64,000 bases of DNA. Origin: Sphingomonadaceae bacterium. GTDB taxonomy: Bacteria; Pseudomonadota; Alphaproteobacteria; Sphingomonadales; Sphingomonadaceae. Each line of letters opens with the position of its first letter. The stretch's first letter is position 1. Location: assembly GCA_947477745.1 (NCBI GenBank), contig CANJUF010000004.1, positions 79,295-143,294 on the forward strand, read 5' to 3'. This document shows positions 1 to 10,343 of this stretch, one piece after another. The notes beneath the pieces are model-generated. The model did no database searches. It worked only from the letters and a program-made list of their open reading frames with translations, and was not told the origin of the DNA. The position numbers and the translations under genes were made by a program.

Positions 1-211
1 CCAGAGCGATGGCACCGAGGATCTCCGGCAGGCTGGCGATCTCGTGCGTCACCAGCGTCGTCACCACCGCGATCAGCATGCCCGCCATGCCAAAGCGGTT
101 GCCCCGGCGCGAGGTGGTGGGGTGCGAAAGACCTCGCAGCGCTAGGATAAAGAAGATGCCCGCAATCAGATAGGCCATGGCGACCCAGGGACTGGCCGCG
201 TGTGCGTTCAC
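1..211 (-). CDS. pntB: NAD(P) transhydrogenase subunit beta, N-terminal part (cut by window edge)
   Basis: The first 70 or so residues of the proton-translocating NAD(P) transhydrogenase beta subunit, an inner-membrane protein whose C-terminal domain (outside the window) binds NADP(H). The visible part reads as a membrane helix (AMAYLIAGIFFILAL), then the family segment LRGLSHPTTSRRGNRFGMAG and a second helix. The start is GTG at 211, overlapping the TGA of the upstream pntAB-like gene as GTGA, so the two are translationally coupled. The gene runs off the left end. Identification rests on the motif and its position next to the alpha membrane subunit. Confidence 0.9.
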   Translation of the reverse strand, partial: MNAHAASPWVAMAYLIAGIFFILALRGLSHPTTSRRGNRFGMAGMLIAVVTTLVTHEIASLPEILGAIAL

Positions 212-513
212 CTTGGCTCGCCTTTGCTCGCTGGCTTGTCCTTGCGCCTGAACATCGCCAGCATTCGCGCAGTGACAGCGAAACCGCCGAAGATGTTGAT
301 GCTGGCCAGCACAATCCCTGCAAGGCCCAGCCACTTCGCGCCCGGAGCGCCCGATGCCGCCGCAGCGATCAGCGCGCCGACAATGATCACCGACGAAATC
401 GCATTGGTCACCGCCATCAGCGGCGTATGCAGCGCCGGCGTCACCGACCAGACGACGTAATAGCCCACGAAGCAGGCCAGCACGAAGATCGAGAGGATCG
501 AGACGAAATCCAT
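208..513 (-). CDS. pntAB: NAD(P) transhydrogenase subunit alpha, membrane part (alpha 2)
   Basis: A 101-residue membrane protein matching the separate alpha-2 subunit found in alphaproteobacterial three-subunit transhydrogenases. It has three hydrophobic helices (about residues 5-23, 34-54 and 62-85), the family segment VTPALHTPLMAVTNAISSV in the first third, and a basic tail. It forms the proton channel with PntB. The ATG (513) overlaps the stop of a 28-codon reading frame as TGATG; downstream it overlaps pntB. In relatives the large NAD-binding alpha-1 gene (pntAA) sits immediately upstream; here it is missing, so the complex would need an alpha-1 subunit encoded elsewhere. Confidence 0.92.
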   Translation of the reverse strand: MDFVSILSIFVLACFVGYYVVWSVTPALHTPLMAVTNAISSVIIVGALIAAAASGAPGAKWLGLAGIVLASINIFGGFAVTARMLAMFRRKDKPASKGEPR

Positions 514-599
514 CAGGCGGCCAGCACGCTTTCAATCACGAGACGAGCCTGCTCCGGCGCGCGCGCCCTGAAGACCGCGATCCAGGGGGTGTTTTGCAT
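513..599 (-). pseudogene. 28-codon reading frame where pntAA is expected
   Basis: A 28-residue frame beginning MQNTPWIAVFRARAPEQA and ending ESVLAA, whose TGA shares one base with the ATG of pntAB. It occupies exactly the place of pntAA, the roughly 370-residue NAD-binding subunit. The start resembles the IAVLKER-type N-terminus of PntAA only loosely; it also resembles the first strand-helix of DUF2007-type small proteins. It may be a remnant left by an in-frame deletion, a truncated unrelated gene, or just a translational coupler. No function can be assigned, and expression is not shown. Confidence 0.4.
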
Positions 600-606
600 C
601 CCTCAA

Positions 607-732
607 TCAGGACGAAATAATCACCACGACCGCTGCCGCCACCAGGAACGAGCCGATCGTTCCCCACTTGATCAGGCTGGTGAAGCCTCCGTAGGTTTCC
701 TTGGCATTATCCGTGTTGTTTTCCGAAGCCAT
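607..732 (-). CDS. aa3-type cytochrome c oxidase subunit IV (small)
   Basis: A 41-residue protein: a polar N-terminus (MASENNTDNAKETYGGF), then FTSLIKWGTIGSF and one membrane helix ending VVVIISS. This is the pattern of the bacterial aa3-type cytochrome oxidase subunit IV family, a single-helix accessory of haem-copper oxidase. In sphingomonads this tiny gene is normally found just upstream of the pnt genes, as here. The start is ATG at 732; it ends 7 bases before the 28-codon frame. The assignment is by resemblance and gene order; the sequence is too short for strong proof. Confidence 0.75.
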   Translation of the reverse strand: MASENNTDNAKETYGGFTSLIKWGTIGSFLVAAAVVVIISS

Positions 733-889
733 TTGCCCAACTCCTGCTTTTCATTCGAATCCTGTAGGCAAACCGTAGCTTCGGCCTTGCCGCCGCTCAA
801 GCCAATAACCCGGCAAGACAGGCTTAATCGCGTCTTTACCCACTGTCTCTATGGTCGGCATTCAATTGCATGGGGCCAAGGCACACCGG

Positions 890-2266
890 ATGACGGGCAC
901 GCAACAGCGACTGCTGATGCTCATCGACGACGAACCGGCGCAATGTCGTCTGATCTCCGCGCTTGCCGCGCGGGATGGCTGGCGCACGATCATTGCCGGC
1001 GACGCCGAGACTGCCATCGCCACTCTGGGCACCCGCCAGGGCATGCAGCTTGACGCCATTATCCTCGATCACTGGGTGCCGGGCGACGATGCCTGCTCGC
1101 TGATTTCCGATCTCAAGGCGCGCCGCCCTGCATTGCCGCTGCTGATGCTGACCACCAGCGCCTCGCCGCTGCTGGCGGTGGAAGCGATGCGCGCGGGGGC
1201 GACCGATTACCTGATCAAGCCGGTTTCGCCCGACCGGCTGATGCAGGCGCTGCGTGTGGCGACTACGCGCGAAGCCCCGGGCGACGAGCTTGCCCCGCTC
1301 ACCGAAAAGATGCCCTCGCCCGCCGATTTCGACGCAATGGTCGGCGCCTCGCCGCAATTCCGCAAGGCCCTTGCGGTCGCGGCAAAGGCGGCGCGCGGTC
1401 ATGGCGGCGTCCTGATCGAAGGCGAAAGCGGCACCGGCAAGGAAATGCTTGTGCGGGCTGTCCATGCCGCTTCAGCCCGCGCCAAGGCTCCGCTAAGGAT
1501 CATCAATATCGCCGGAACTCCGATCAGCTCGATCGAATCGGTGCTGTTCGGCCACGAGAAGGGCGCGTTTCCCGGCGCCTTCGAGCAGCAGATCGGCGCC
1601 CTGCAGCACTGCGATGGCGGCACCCTTTCGCTCGACGAGATCGACCGGCTGCCCGAAGCCGTTCAGGAGCGCCTGCTCGAATCGATCCTGCGCAGCGATG
1701 TGCGCCCGATCGGTGCACGGCACAGTTTTCGCATCGATGTGCGCCTTATAGCGCAGAGCAACCAGCCGCTGAGCGAACTCGTCGAAGCCGGACAGTTCCT
1801 TCCCGAACTGGCGGCGGCGCTGTCACCGGTCTCGATCGTGTTGCCGCCTCTACGCGAGCGGCCCGGCGACATCTCTGCCCTGAGCCGTCATTTCCTGGGC
1901 CGGATCGGCGAACAGCCGGGCCTGCGCGAACTTGGGATCACTGACGGCGCGCTGTCGCTGCTCGCCGCATACGACTGGCCAGGGAACGTTCGCCAGCTGC
2001 AAGCAGTGCTGTTCCGCGCTGCCGTGTTCTGCGAAGGCGACGCGCTCACCGCGTCCGATTTTCCGCAGCTGCTCGACATGATCGGCACCGAGAATCCGAC
2101 GCTGCTTTCGACTCCGGTACAGGAAAACACCGGCGTGATGCTCTATACCGCCGATGGCAAACCGCAACGCACTGGTCTATGCGACCATCGAGCAGATCAG
2201 CAGAACCGGGCCATTCGGGGTGAGTCCAGTGCTCGACCAATCCAAGGTTCACCCCCCGGTCGATAG
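890..2266 (+). pseudogene. AAA+ response regulator lacking its C-terminal HTH (truncated)
   Basis: Receiver domain (LLMLIDDE acidic pair, phospho-acceptor in IILDHW, conserved Lys in LIKP) followed by a sigma-54-activator-type AAA+ domain: Walker A GESGTGKE, the loop GHEKGAFPGAF, Walker B GGTLSLDEI, and YDWPGNVRQLQ. In classical activators the loop is GAFTGA; here Thr is Pro, which would be expected to weaken sigma-54 contact. The homologous frame stops making sense after MLYTADG (about base 2157): the Fis-type DNA-binding helix-turn-helix expected there is absent and about 30 unrelated residues follow to a TAG. ATG 890 puts the receiver near the N-terminus; an in-frame ATG at 851 is possible. 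Probably non-functional as a DNA-binding regulator. Confidence 0.75.
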
Positions 2267-2711
2267 GAAAGGGACGTTCACGCTATCCTACCAATACAGC
2301 TCAGTTGCAGAGAAAAGCTGGCCCGTCGATTCCTTCGATCTCGATACTGCGCAGCTGCGGGCCGCAACGGACATGGCTGGCGAATTTGTCCTGTCATCCG
2401 CGAACATGGTTCCGACCGGGATTGTCAATGCGCGGGCCGGAACAATATTTGCCACCGGTTCTCTTACCGCAATGCCTGGCACAGACACTTATGCGTCATG
2501 TTCAAAATCAACTTACGCAGCGGATAAATCCAGTTTCAGCGCAAGCGCCATTGGAAAGCAGACGGTCTGTTTCAAGACTGCAACTGGCAAATTAGGTGCT
2601 TTGTATCTGACGTCGACGAACAAATATCCATCAGGTCAGACAATCCAGAATGGCACAACGTACATAGATTACAGGCTGCAATTCACCTTCGGTTACCACG
2701 TATGGAAATAG
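2154..2711 (+). CDS. Orphan hypothetical protein fragment next to the truncated regulator
   Basis: A 185-residue frame that starts inside the end of the truncated response regulator in another frame. It is unlike its neighbours: rich in Ser, Thr, Tyr and Ala, with visibly lower GC and A/T-ending codons. The second half contains YASCSKSTYAADKSSF and QTVCFKTATGKLGALYLTS and ends FTFGYHVWK, a beta-rich pattern with two Cys and a terminal aromatic strand, as in C-terminal domains of larger secreted or regulatory proteins. There is no signal peptide. I do not recognise the family. It is most likely the surviving 3' end of a larger gene brought in at the junction near base 2157; the ATG at 2154 may be accidental. 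Confidence 0.4.
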   Translation: MANRNALVYATIEQISRTGPFGVSPVLDQSKVHPPVDRKGTFTLSYQYSSVAEKSWPVDSFDLDTAQLRAATDMAGEFVLSSANMVPTGIVNARAGTIFATGSLTAMPGTDTYASCSKSTYAADKSSFSASAIGKQTVCFKTATGKLGALYLTSTNKYPSGQTIQNGTTYIDYRLQFTFGYHVWK

Positions 2712-2760
2712 CGCGCTCCCAATCAGCGATCTCGGCAGAATAGATCGATCCGCATCGGAT

Positions 2761-3840
2761 TCAGGCTTCTTCCTTCTCCACGAAGGCGAAGGTGTTGAGA
2801 TAGGTTAGGAACGGCGCGCTGACGCCCTGCGCCACCAGATAGTCGCTTGCGAACGGCGGGCTGGGCATTTCGTGCAAGGGATCGCGCCGCACCTGCTCGG
2901 GAAAATCGTGTTCGGCGATCGCGGCGCGGCCGACCAGAACGAAGTCAGCGCCCTCGTCGAGCGCCCTCTGCGCCGAAGCCCCGGTGCGGATCTGGCCCGC
3001 GACGCCAAGCCGCGTTTGGCCGCAGTCCAGCCCGGCGAACAATTGCGTCAATGTCTTGCCCTTGAACGGCTCGTCATTGGCCTCCTTGAAACAATCCCAC
3101 AGTGACATGTCGATATAGTCGAGATTGCCTTCGGCCATGAGTTGTCCGACCAGTTCGACCATCTCGTCGGTGCGAAGCTGCATCATCTCGGGTGACAGCC
3201 GCAGGCCAAGGTTGAATTGCTTTCCGCAGCGTGCGCGAATGCCGTTGATCGCCTCGCGGATCGGGCTGGCACGGTTGTCGAGCGAACCGCCGAAGCGGTC
3301 GTCGCGGCGGTTGAGTTCGGGGCTGAGGAACTGGCACAGGATGTACGAGTGCGCTCCGTGCATCTCGATGCCGTCGAAGCCGGCGCGCTGGGACCGCTGT
3401 GCACAAGCGATGAACGCCTCGATCATCTGTTCCACTTCTTCAGTGGTCATGGCGCGGCCGCCGGTCGGCTCGTCATCGGACGGGCCGATGATCACGCGGC
3501 CAGGAATGGCGCGCAGCCCGGCGTGGTAAAGTTGTGCGATAGCGAGGCAGTCCTGCGCCTTGATGTCGGCCGCGACCTGCGACAGTGCACCTTCGAAACG
3601 GTCCTCGTCGAAGCCAAGCTGTCCCTCGAAGCCCTTGCCGCCGGGTTGGACATAGCCCGCCGCGGTCATCACCGCGCCAAAGCCGCCCTTGGCGCGCATC
3701 ACCAGCCAGTCATGCTCGTCCTGCGAAAACAGGCCGTCAGCATGGCTCTGCTGGTTAGTGAGTGGGGCCAGCATGAAGCGATTTTTCATGGTGTGGCCGC
3801 TGGCGAAGGTGAGCGGTGAGAACAGATCGGTCATGGCCAT
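2761..3840 (-). CDS. NADH:flavin oxidoreductase (old yellow enzyme family)
   Basis: A 359-residue FMN-dependent TIM-barrel enzyme that reduces activated C=C bonds using NAD(P)H. Family signatures: the N-terminal RFMLAPLTNQQSHADG, the FMN-site segment MHGAHSYILCQFLSPELNRRDDRFGGSLDNR-type block near residue 170, and a C-terminal GADFVLVGRAAIAEHDFP phosphate-binding region. The natural substrate is not predictable. It lies alone, convergent with the orphan fragment and followed on the same strand by folP after a 35-base gap on its upstream side. Two in-frame ATGs (3840, 3834) are possible starts. Confidence 0.9.
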   Translation of the reverse strand: MAMTDLFSPLTFASGHTMKNRFMLAPLTNQQSHADGLFSQDEHDWLVMRAKGGFGAVMTAAGYVQPGGKGFEGQLGFDEDRFEGALSQVAADIKAQDCLAIAQLYHAGLRAIPGRVIIGPSDDEPTGGRAMTTEEVEQMIEAFIACAQRSQRAGFDGIEMHGAHSYILCQFLSPELNRRDDRFGGSLDNRASPIREAINGIRARCGKQFNLGLRLSPEMMQLRTDEMVELVGQLMAEGNLDYIDMSLWDCFKEANDEPFKGKTLTQLFAGLDCGQTRLGVAGQIRTGASAQRALDEGADFVLVGRAAIAEHDFPEQVRRDPLHEMPSPPFASDYLVAQGVSAPFLTYLNTFAFVEKEEA

Positions 3841-3875
3841 GGCGGATGCGGCGAGCTTAGCCGAAAATCAAGCGA

Positions 3876-6100
<2,225 letters not shown>

Positions 6101-6131
6101 TCAATCCCCCATTACGACTTATCCACAGGGT

Positions 6132-6294
6132 GAGTCCTCGCGGACTCGCCGTCAAGCCGAGACGTGACAGCAAGCCTAGGCGAACATGGTTAACGCGGCG
6201 TCACCACCGGCGGAACACAACGAGTCCGCCACCATATGAAGCGGTACGGATTCCCGGCAGGACTCAACATCTAGTGGTGTTGCAGGCAGGACTC
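6132..6294. promoter_or_regulatory. Cluster of six GANTC methylation sites upstream of ccrM
   Basis: GANTC sites at 6132-6136, 6143-6147, 6222-6226, 6249-6253, 6261-6265 and 6290-6294. The first two face each other as GAGTC-N6-GACTC in a perfect 16-base palindrome. From base composition about one site per 300 bp would be expected. In Caulobacter, GANTC sites in the ccrM promoter tune its own expression; that this applies here is inference. The region is shared with the divergent sulfotransferase promoter. Confidence 0.7.
6186..6193 (-). promoter_or_regulatory. CtrA-like half site TTAACCAT upstream of ccrM
   Basis: On the minus strand this reads TTAACCAT, the CtrA half-site octamer known from Caulobacter-type promoters, about 90 bp upstream of the ccrM start. 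CtrA activates ccrM late in the Caulobacter cell cycle. One short motif, so only suggestive. Confidence 0.5.
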
Positions 6295-6369
6295 CCCCTG
6301 CATTTTTTTGTCGCGGCGCGGTCAGCCTTGGCTTAGTTTGCCACTAAGCAGTTTAGTCAGGGGATTATC

Positions 6370-7068
6370 ATGGCAATCAAGGTCATCGGCGCGGGTCTGG
6401 GACGGACCGGTACGCTCTCGCTCAAGTTGGCGCTGGAGCATCTTGGCTTCGGACCATGCTATCACATGATCGAGATCATGAGCGCGGCGCGCGAGCGGCT
6501 GCCTCAATGGATTCAGGTAGTTCGCGGCAATCCTGACTGGGACGCGATATTCGATGGCTTCCAGTCCTCGGTCGACTACCCGACCTGCTATTTCTGGCGC
6601 GAACAGGCGGCGCATTATCCCGAAGCCAAGGTAATCCTTTCAACGCGCGATGCTGAAGGCTGGTTCACATCGGTCAACAAGACCATAATGTCGCCCGGCA
6701 GTGTCGAATCCATGCGCGCCGGGCCATTCGCCGAATTCATGAATGGAACGGTTCTCAAGGATTTCGGCGACAAGATTCACGACCGCGAATTCATGGTCGA
6801 CTATTTCCGCAAGTGGGAAGCATCGGTGATCGCCGAATGTCCGGCAGAGCGGCTGCTCGTCCATCGCTCCGCCGACGGTTGGGAACCACTTTGCGCATTT
6901 CTCGGCGTGCCGGTGCCGGACGAACCCTATCCGCGCGTCAATTCGAGCGAGGATATGCTGGGGCGAAACAACAATGTTGCCGAGCGCTTGACGGCTACGC
7001 CCGAGCAGTCAGAAACCTTTGCGCGCGATTATATCGAGGCAATGCGCGACAAGGCGTTTGGCGGTTAG
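6370..7068 (+). CDS. Sulfotransferase family protein
   Basis: A 232-residue P-loop protein of the Sulfotransfer_4 type: N-terminal KVIGAGLGRTGTLSLKLALE (5'-phosphosulfate loop, residues 4-23), then CYHMIEI, a central strand KVILSTRDAEGWFTS that corresponds to the 3'-phosphate-binding region, and a late region with CAFLGVPVPDEPYPRVNS. Such proteins transfer sulfate from PAPS, although many bacterial members have unknown acceptors. The start ATG has a good upstream AGGGG. It faces away from ccrM and converges on the SDR gene (3-base overlap at the ends). No sulfate-activation genes are nearby. Confidence 0.85.
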   Translation: MAIKVIGAGLGRTGTLSLKLALEHLGFGPCYHMIEIMSAARERLPQWIQVVRGNPDWDAIFDGFQSSVDYPTCYFWREQAAHYPEAKVILSTRDAEGWFTSVNKTIMSPGSVESMRAGPFAEFMNGTVLKDFGDKIHDREFMVDYFRKWEASVIAECPAERLLVHRSADGWEPLCAFLGVPVPDEPYPRVNSSEDMLGRNNNVAERLTATPEQSETFARDYIEAMRDKAFGG

Positions 7069-7976
7069 GCAGGCGCGAGACCGGGATCGACGCCGGTCAG
7101 GTCCACAGATACGTCCCACAGCCTTCGCGCGAGCAGCGGATCGCGCGACTTGGCGGTGCGGCTGGCTGGCCCGGACGGTCCGGCTGATTCCCCCAGCCGG
7201 GTAGGTCCGAAATACTGTCCCGACGCCGCCGCCGGATCGGTCGCGGCCTGCAATGTCGGCCAGGCGCCCTGCGCTGCAGAATTGAAAATCCTACCAAGCA
7301 GCGGCGTTACTGCGCGGAATGTCAGCGAATGCTGCGCCAGGTTAGTCGCGGCGACACCGGGATGGCAGCCAAACGCGGCGATTGGAATATTGGCGGCGCG
7401 GAACCGGCGATCCAGTTCAACCAGATGGAGTAGATTGGCGAGCTTGCTGTCCATATAACGTTTGAAACGGTTGTAGCGCTTACGCGCGTCGAGATCGTCC
7501 CAGTCCAGGTTTCCCAATCGGTGCGCGGTGCTCGACGTGACGACAATCCGCGCGTCGGCGCTCTCCGCGAGCTTGCGCCAAAGCAGGCCAGTGAGCGCGA
7601 AATGCCCCAGGTGATTGACCCCGAATTGCAGTTCGTGACCCTGCGCCGTCCGCATCAGCTGGTTGAAACAGATCCCGGCATTGTTGATGAGGACATCGAG
7701 GCGCCGTTCGGCCTGCGCTTGCGCCGCGGCTGCCTTGACGCTTTCGAGATCGGCGAGGTCGAGCGGCAGAAACGCCAGGTCGGCATTTGGCATTTCCGCG
7801 CGAATAAACGCCATTGCAGCATCAGCCTTATCGGCATTTCGACAGGCCAGGATCACGCGGGCATGCCTGCGGGCGAGCACCCGCGCAGTCTCGAAGCCCA
7901 GGCCGGTGTTGGCGCCGGTAATCAGGAAGCACTTGCCCGACTGATCGGGCACCTGTGCATCCGTAAAACCTCTCAC
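7065..7976 (-). CDS. SDR family oxidoreductase (retinol dehydrogenase-like)
   Basis: A 303-residue short-chain dehydrogenase. It has the nucleotide-binding TGANTGLGFETA (residues 19-30), the DVLINNAG strand, the catalytic Ser in VVTSSTAHR, and an RYMDSKLAN segment where the usual YxxxK Tyr and Lys lie (YMDSK). The N-x-x-R pattern after the glycines (ILACRN) suggests NADP(H). Long C-terminal half of the WW-oxidoreductase/retinol dehydrogenase type. The GTG start (7976) overlaps the rnhB stop, so it is coupled to rnhB. Substrate unknown. Confidence 0.88.
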   Translation of the reverse strand: MRGFTDAQVPDQSGKCFLITGANTGLGFETARVLARRHARVILACRNADKADAAMAFIRAEMPNADLAFLPLDLADLESVKAAAAQAQAERRLDVLINNAGICFNQLMRTAQGHELQFGVNHLGHFALTGLLWRKLAESADARIVVTSSTAHRLGNLDWDDLDARKRYNRFKRYMDSKLANLLHLVELDRRFRAANIPIAAFGCHPGVAATNLAQHSLTFRAVTPLLGRIFNSAAQGAWPTLQAATDPAAASGQYFGPTRLGESAGPSGPASRTAKSRDPLLARRLWDVSVDLTGVDPGLAPA

Positions 7977-8608
7977 AGCGTCAGTTCCCACTGTGCAACC
8001 GGCGCGAAGCTGCGCCGGTGATGCGGTGTCGGACCGTGTTGGTGCAGGGCCTCCAGATGCGCCCGGGTGCCGTAACCCATGTTGCTGTCCCAACCATAAT
8101 GCGGATGCTCGCGCGCCAGTACGCGCATCATCCTGTCGCGATGCTCCTTGGCCACGATCGAGGCCGCCGAAATGCACGGTTCGAGGCCGTCGCCGCCGAC
8201 GATGGTTCGCGCAGGCCAGCGCCAGTCGGCACAGCGGCCATGCGGCGTCATGTTGCCGTCGATCAGGACCTCGCGCACCTCGGCCTGCTCGCCGCACAGC
8301 GCCGCGACCGCGCGGGTCATCGCCAGCATGGTCGCGTTGAGTATGTTGATCGCGTCGATCTCGGCGACACTGGCCATGCCCACGGCCCAGCGGCAATCGC
8401 GTAGGATGGCCGCTTCCAGCACGGCGCGGCGCGGCCCCGACAGCTTTTTCGAATCGTCGAGGCCTTGCGGAAGCCTGTCGCACAGGACCACAGCAGCGGC
8501 GACGACCGGGCCGGCAAGCGGACCCCTGCCCGCTTCGTCGACCCCGATGGTCACGGCGCTGCCACTTGTTGAGGCACTTTCCCGCCGATAATGTGTTACT
8601 GTCACCAT
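7973..8608 (-). CDS. rnhB: Ribonuclease HII
   Basis: Cuts RNA in RNA-DNA hybrids and removes misincorporated ribonucleotides. Key acidic residues are visible in GVDEAGRGPLAGPV (Asp-Glu pair near residue 24) and in VLIDGNMTPHG, and the EPCISAASIVAKEHRD block follows. 211 residues, normal length. In many alphaproteobacteria rnhB directly precedes ccrM; here the SDR and the opposing sulfotransferase lie between them. Its ATG (8608) overlaps the divergent ATG of the sugar dehydrogenase gene, so one of the two starts may be slightly further in. Confidence 0.95.
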   Translation of the reverse strand: MVTVTHYRRESASTSGSAVTIGVDEAGRGPLAGPVVAAAVVLCDRLPQGLDDSKKLSGPRRAVLEAAILRDCRWAVGMASVAEIDAINILNATMLAMTRAVAALCGEQAEVREVLIDGNMTPHGRCADWRWPARTIVGGDGLEPCISAASIVAKEHRDRMMRVLAREHPHYGWDSNMGYGTRAHLEALHQHGPTPHHRRSFAPVAQWELTL

Positions 8609-9764
8609 GATGAAACGACCGCTTTCCGCCGTGTTTTCGCTGCTCGCCGTGGCGACCGCAAGTTGTTCCGCCCCGGCAACCGGGGATAATCGCAGCCCCG
8701 CCGTGTCCGATGCGGCAAATCAACCTTTCCAGACCGAGGAACAGGCGAGCTTCGACGAGCCATGGGCGATCGCCTTCGATCAAGGAACCGGCACGCTGTT
8801 CGTCACCGAAAGGAAAGGTGCGATCAGGTTCCGCGAGCCCGGCGGCAGACTGGGAAGCGTGACCGGCGTGCCCAAAGTGGACTACGGCGGCCAAGGCGGG
8901 CTTGGCGATTTCATTTTCGCGCCGGGCCAGGTTTCGAGCGTGCTGGACCGCCGCACCGTCTATCTGAGCTGGGTCGAGGCGGGCAGCGGCGATACCCGCG
9001 GCGCTGTGGTCGGGCGCGCCGACATGGTGTGCGAGGCGCAATCGTCCTGCGATCTGCGCGATCTCAAAGTGATCTGGCGGCAGCAGCCGAAGGTGAGCGG
9101 GCGCGGCCATTTTTCGCATCGCCTTGTCTTCTCGCCCGATGGCAGATACCTGTTCATTGCCTCGGGCGAACGCCAGAAAATGCAGCCCGCGCAGGATCCC
9201 GCCAGCGATCTTGGCAAGATCATCCGGATTCCGGTCGATTCCACCGGTAATCCATCAGGACCTGCGGAGCGTTATACCTTGGGCCACCGCAACATTCTTG
9301 GCCTGCGCTTCGATCCGCAGGGCCGATTGTGGGAACTCGAGCACGGACCGCGCGGCGGCGACGAACTCAATCTGGTCCAGCCGGGCGCGAACTATGGCTG
9401 GCCGCTCGTCTCCAACGGCTCGCACTACGACGGTACGCCGATACCCGATCACAGCCCCGACGACGGGTTCGCCGCTCCGGCCATAAGCTGGAACCCGGTG
9501 ATCGCACCGGGCGACATGATCTTCTACACCGGCGATCTGTTCCCGCAGTGGAAAGGCAATGTGCTGATCGCCGCCATGTTGCCGGCCGGAATCGTCCGCC
9601 TCGGGATCGATGGCACGGCTGCGCGCGAATTAGGCCGCTATCCCACGCAGCACCGCATCCGCTCGATCGCGCAGGCGCCCGATGGCTCGATCTGGGTGGT
9701 CGAGGACGGCAAAGGTCTTTCTGCGAGCCGCCTGCTCCGCCTCACCCCGGCTGGCGGCGAATAG
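8607..9764 (+). CDS. PQQ-dependent sugar dehydrogenase-like lipoprotein
   Basis: A 385-residue periplasmic or outer-membrane beta-propeller of the glucose/sorbosone dehydrogenase family (soluble Gdh/YliI type). It has a lipoprotein signal (LLAVATASCS, Cys near residue 20), then family blocks EPWAIAFDQGTGTLFVTERKG, a GRGHFSHRLVFSPDGRYLFIASGER block with the catalytic-type His, LGHRNILGLRFDPQGRLWELEHGPRGGDELNLV, and ANYGWP. The enzyme would oxidise aldose sugars using PQQ; no PQQ synthesis genes are here. It diverges from rnhB with overlapping starts; a second ATG at 8610 is an alternative. Confidence 0.9.
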   Translation: MMKRPLSAVFSLLAVATASCSAPATGDNRSPAVSDAANQPFQTEEQASFDEPWAIAFDQGTGTLFVTERKGAIRFREPGGRLGSVTGVPKVDYGGQGGLGDFIFAPGQVSSVLDRRTVYLSWVEAGSGDTRGAVVGRADMVCEAQSSCDLRDLKVIWRQQPKVSGRGHFSHRLVFSPDGRYLFIASGERQKMQPAQDPASDLGKIIRIPVDSTGNPSGPAERYTLGHRNILGLRFDPQGRLWELEHGPRGGDELNLVQPGANYGWPLVSNGSHYDGTPIPDHSPDDGFAAPAISWNPVIAPGDMIFYTGDLFPQWKGNVLIAAMLPAGIVRLGIDGTAARELGRYPTQHRIRSIAQAPDGSIWVVEDGKGLSASRLLRLTPAGGE

Positions 9765-9804
9765 GCTCGACAAGCCCGGCAGCGCCCCTTATCGGCGCGC
9801 GGCT

Positions 9805-10320
9805 ATGTCCGAAGCTAAGATCATCCCGCTCGACAGCGTCGATCCCGCACTCGTCGAAGACCTGCTCGATCAGGCATTCGAGCCGGGCCGGCACAAGCGC
9901 ACGGCTTACCGGATTCGTGAGGGCATGGACTGGCTTCCTGCGCTCAGCTTCGCTGCGCTCGACGAAAACGACATGCTGGCAGGCACGATCCAGTGCTGGC
10001 CGGTGGCGCTGACCGATCCCAAGGGGCGGCGCTTCCCGATGATCATGGTCGGCCCGGTCGCCGTGCTGCCGCAGCTTCAGGGCGAGGGATACGGCAAGGC
10101 GCTGGTTTCGGCGAGCCTCGGCGGGATCGAGCCCGAAGCACCGCTGCCGCAAGTGATGATCGGCGACGAAGACTATTACGGACGGTTCTGGGGTTTCACC
10201 GCCGAGCATACCGGCGATTGGACCCTGCCCGGCCCCTATGACCCCGCGCGGCTGCTCGTGCGCTGCGACAATCCGGCAATCCTCCCCCGTGCCGGTTCGC
10301 TGGGCCCTTGGCTTGGCTAG
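9805..10320 (+). CDS. GNAT family N-acetyltransferase
   Basis: A 171-residue acetyltransferase: motif A is GPVAVLPQLQGEGYGKALV (about residues 85-103) with the Q/RxxGxG/A acetyl-CoA loop, followed by GDEDYYGRFWGFTAE, the usual Y-x-x-F/G region of motif B. The acceptor is unknown. ATG 9805 fits the domain; a longer frame upstream lies over the end of the preceding gene. The 3' end overlaps the region just before the DUF1285 gene, beginning a compact run of co-directional genes. Confidence 0.85.
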   Translation: MSEAKIIPLDSVDPALVEDLLDQAFEPGRHKRTAYRIREGMDWLPALSFAALDENDMLAGTIQCWPVALTDPKGRRFPMIMVGPVAVLPQLQGEGYGKALVSASLGGIEPEAPLPQVMIGDEDYYGRFWGFTAEHTGDWTLPGPYDPARLLVRCDNPAILPRAGSLGPWLG

Positions 10321-10343
10321 ACCCTTCTGGCATCGCATGTCCG

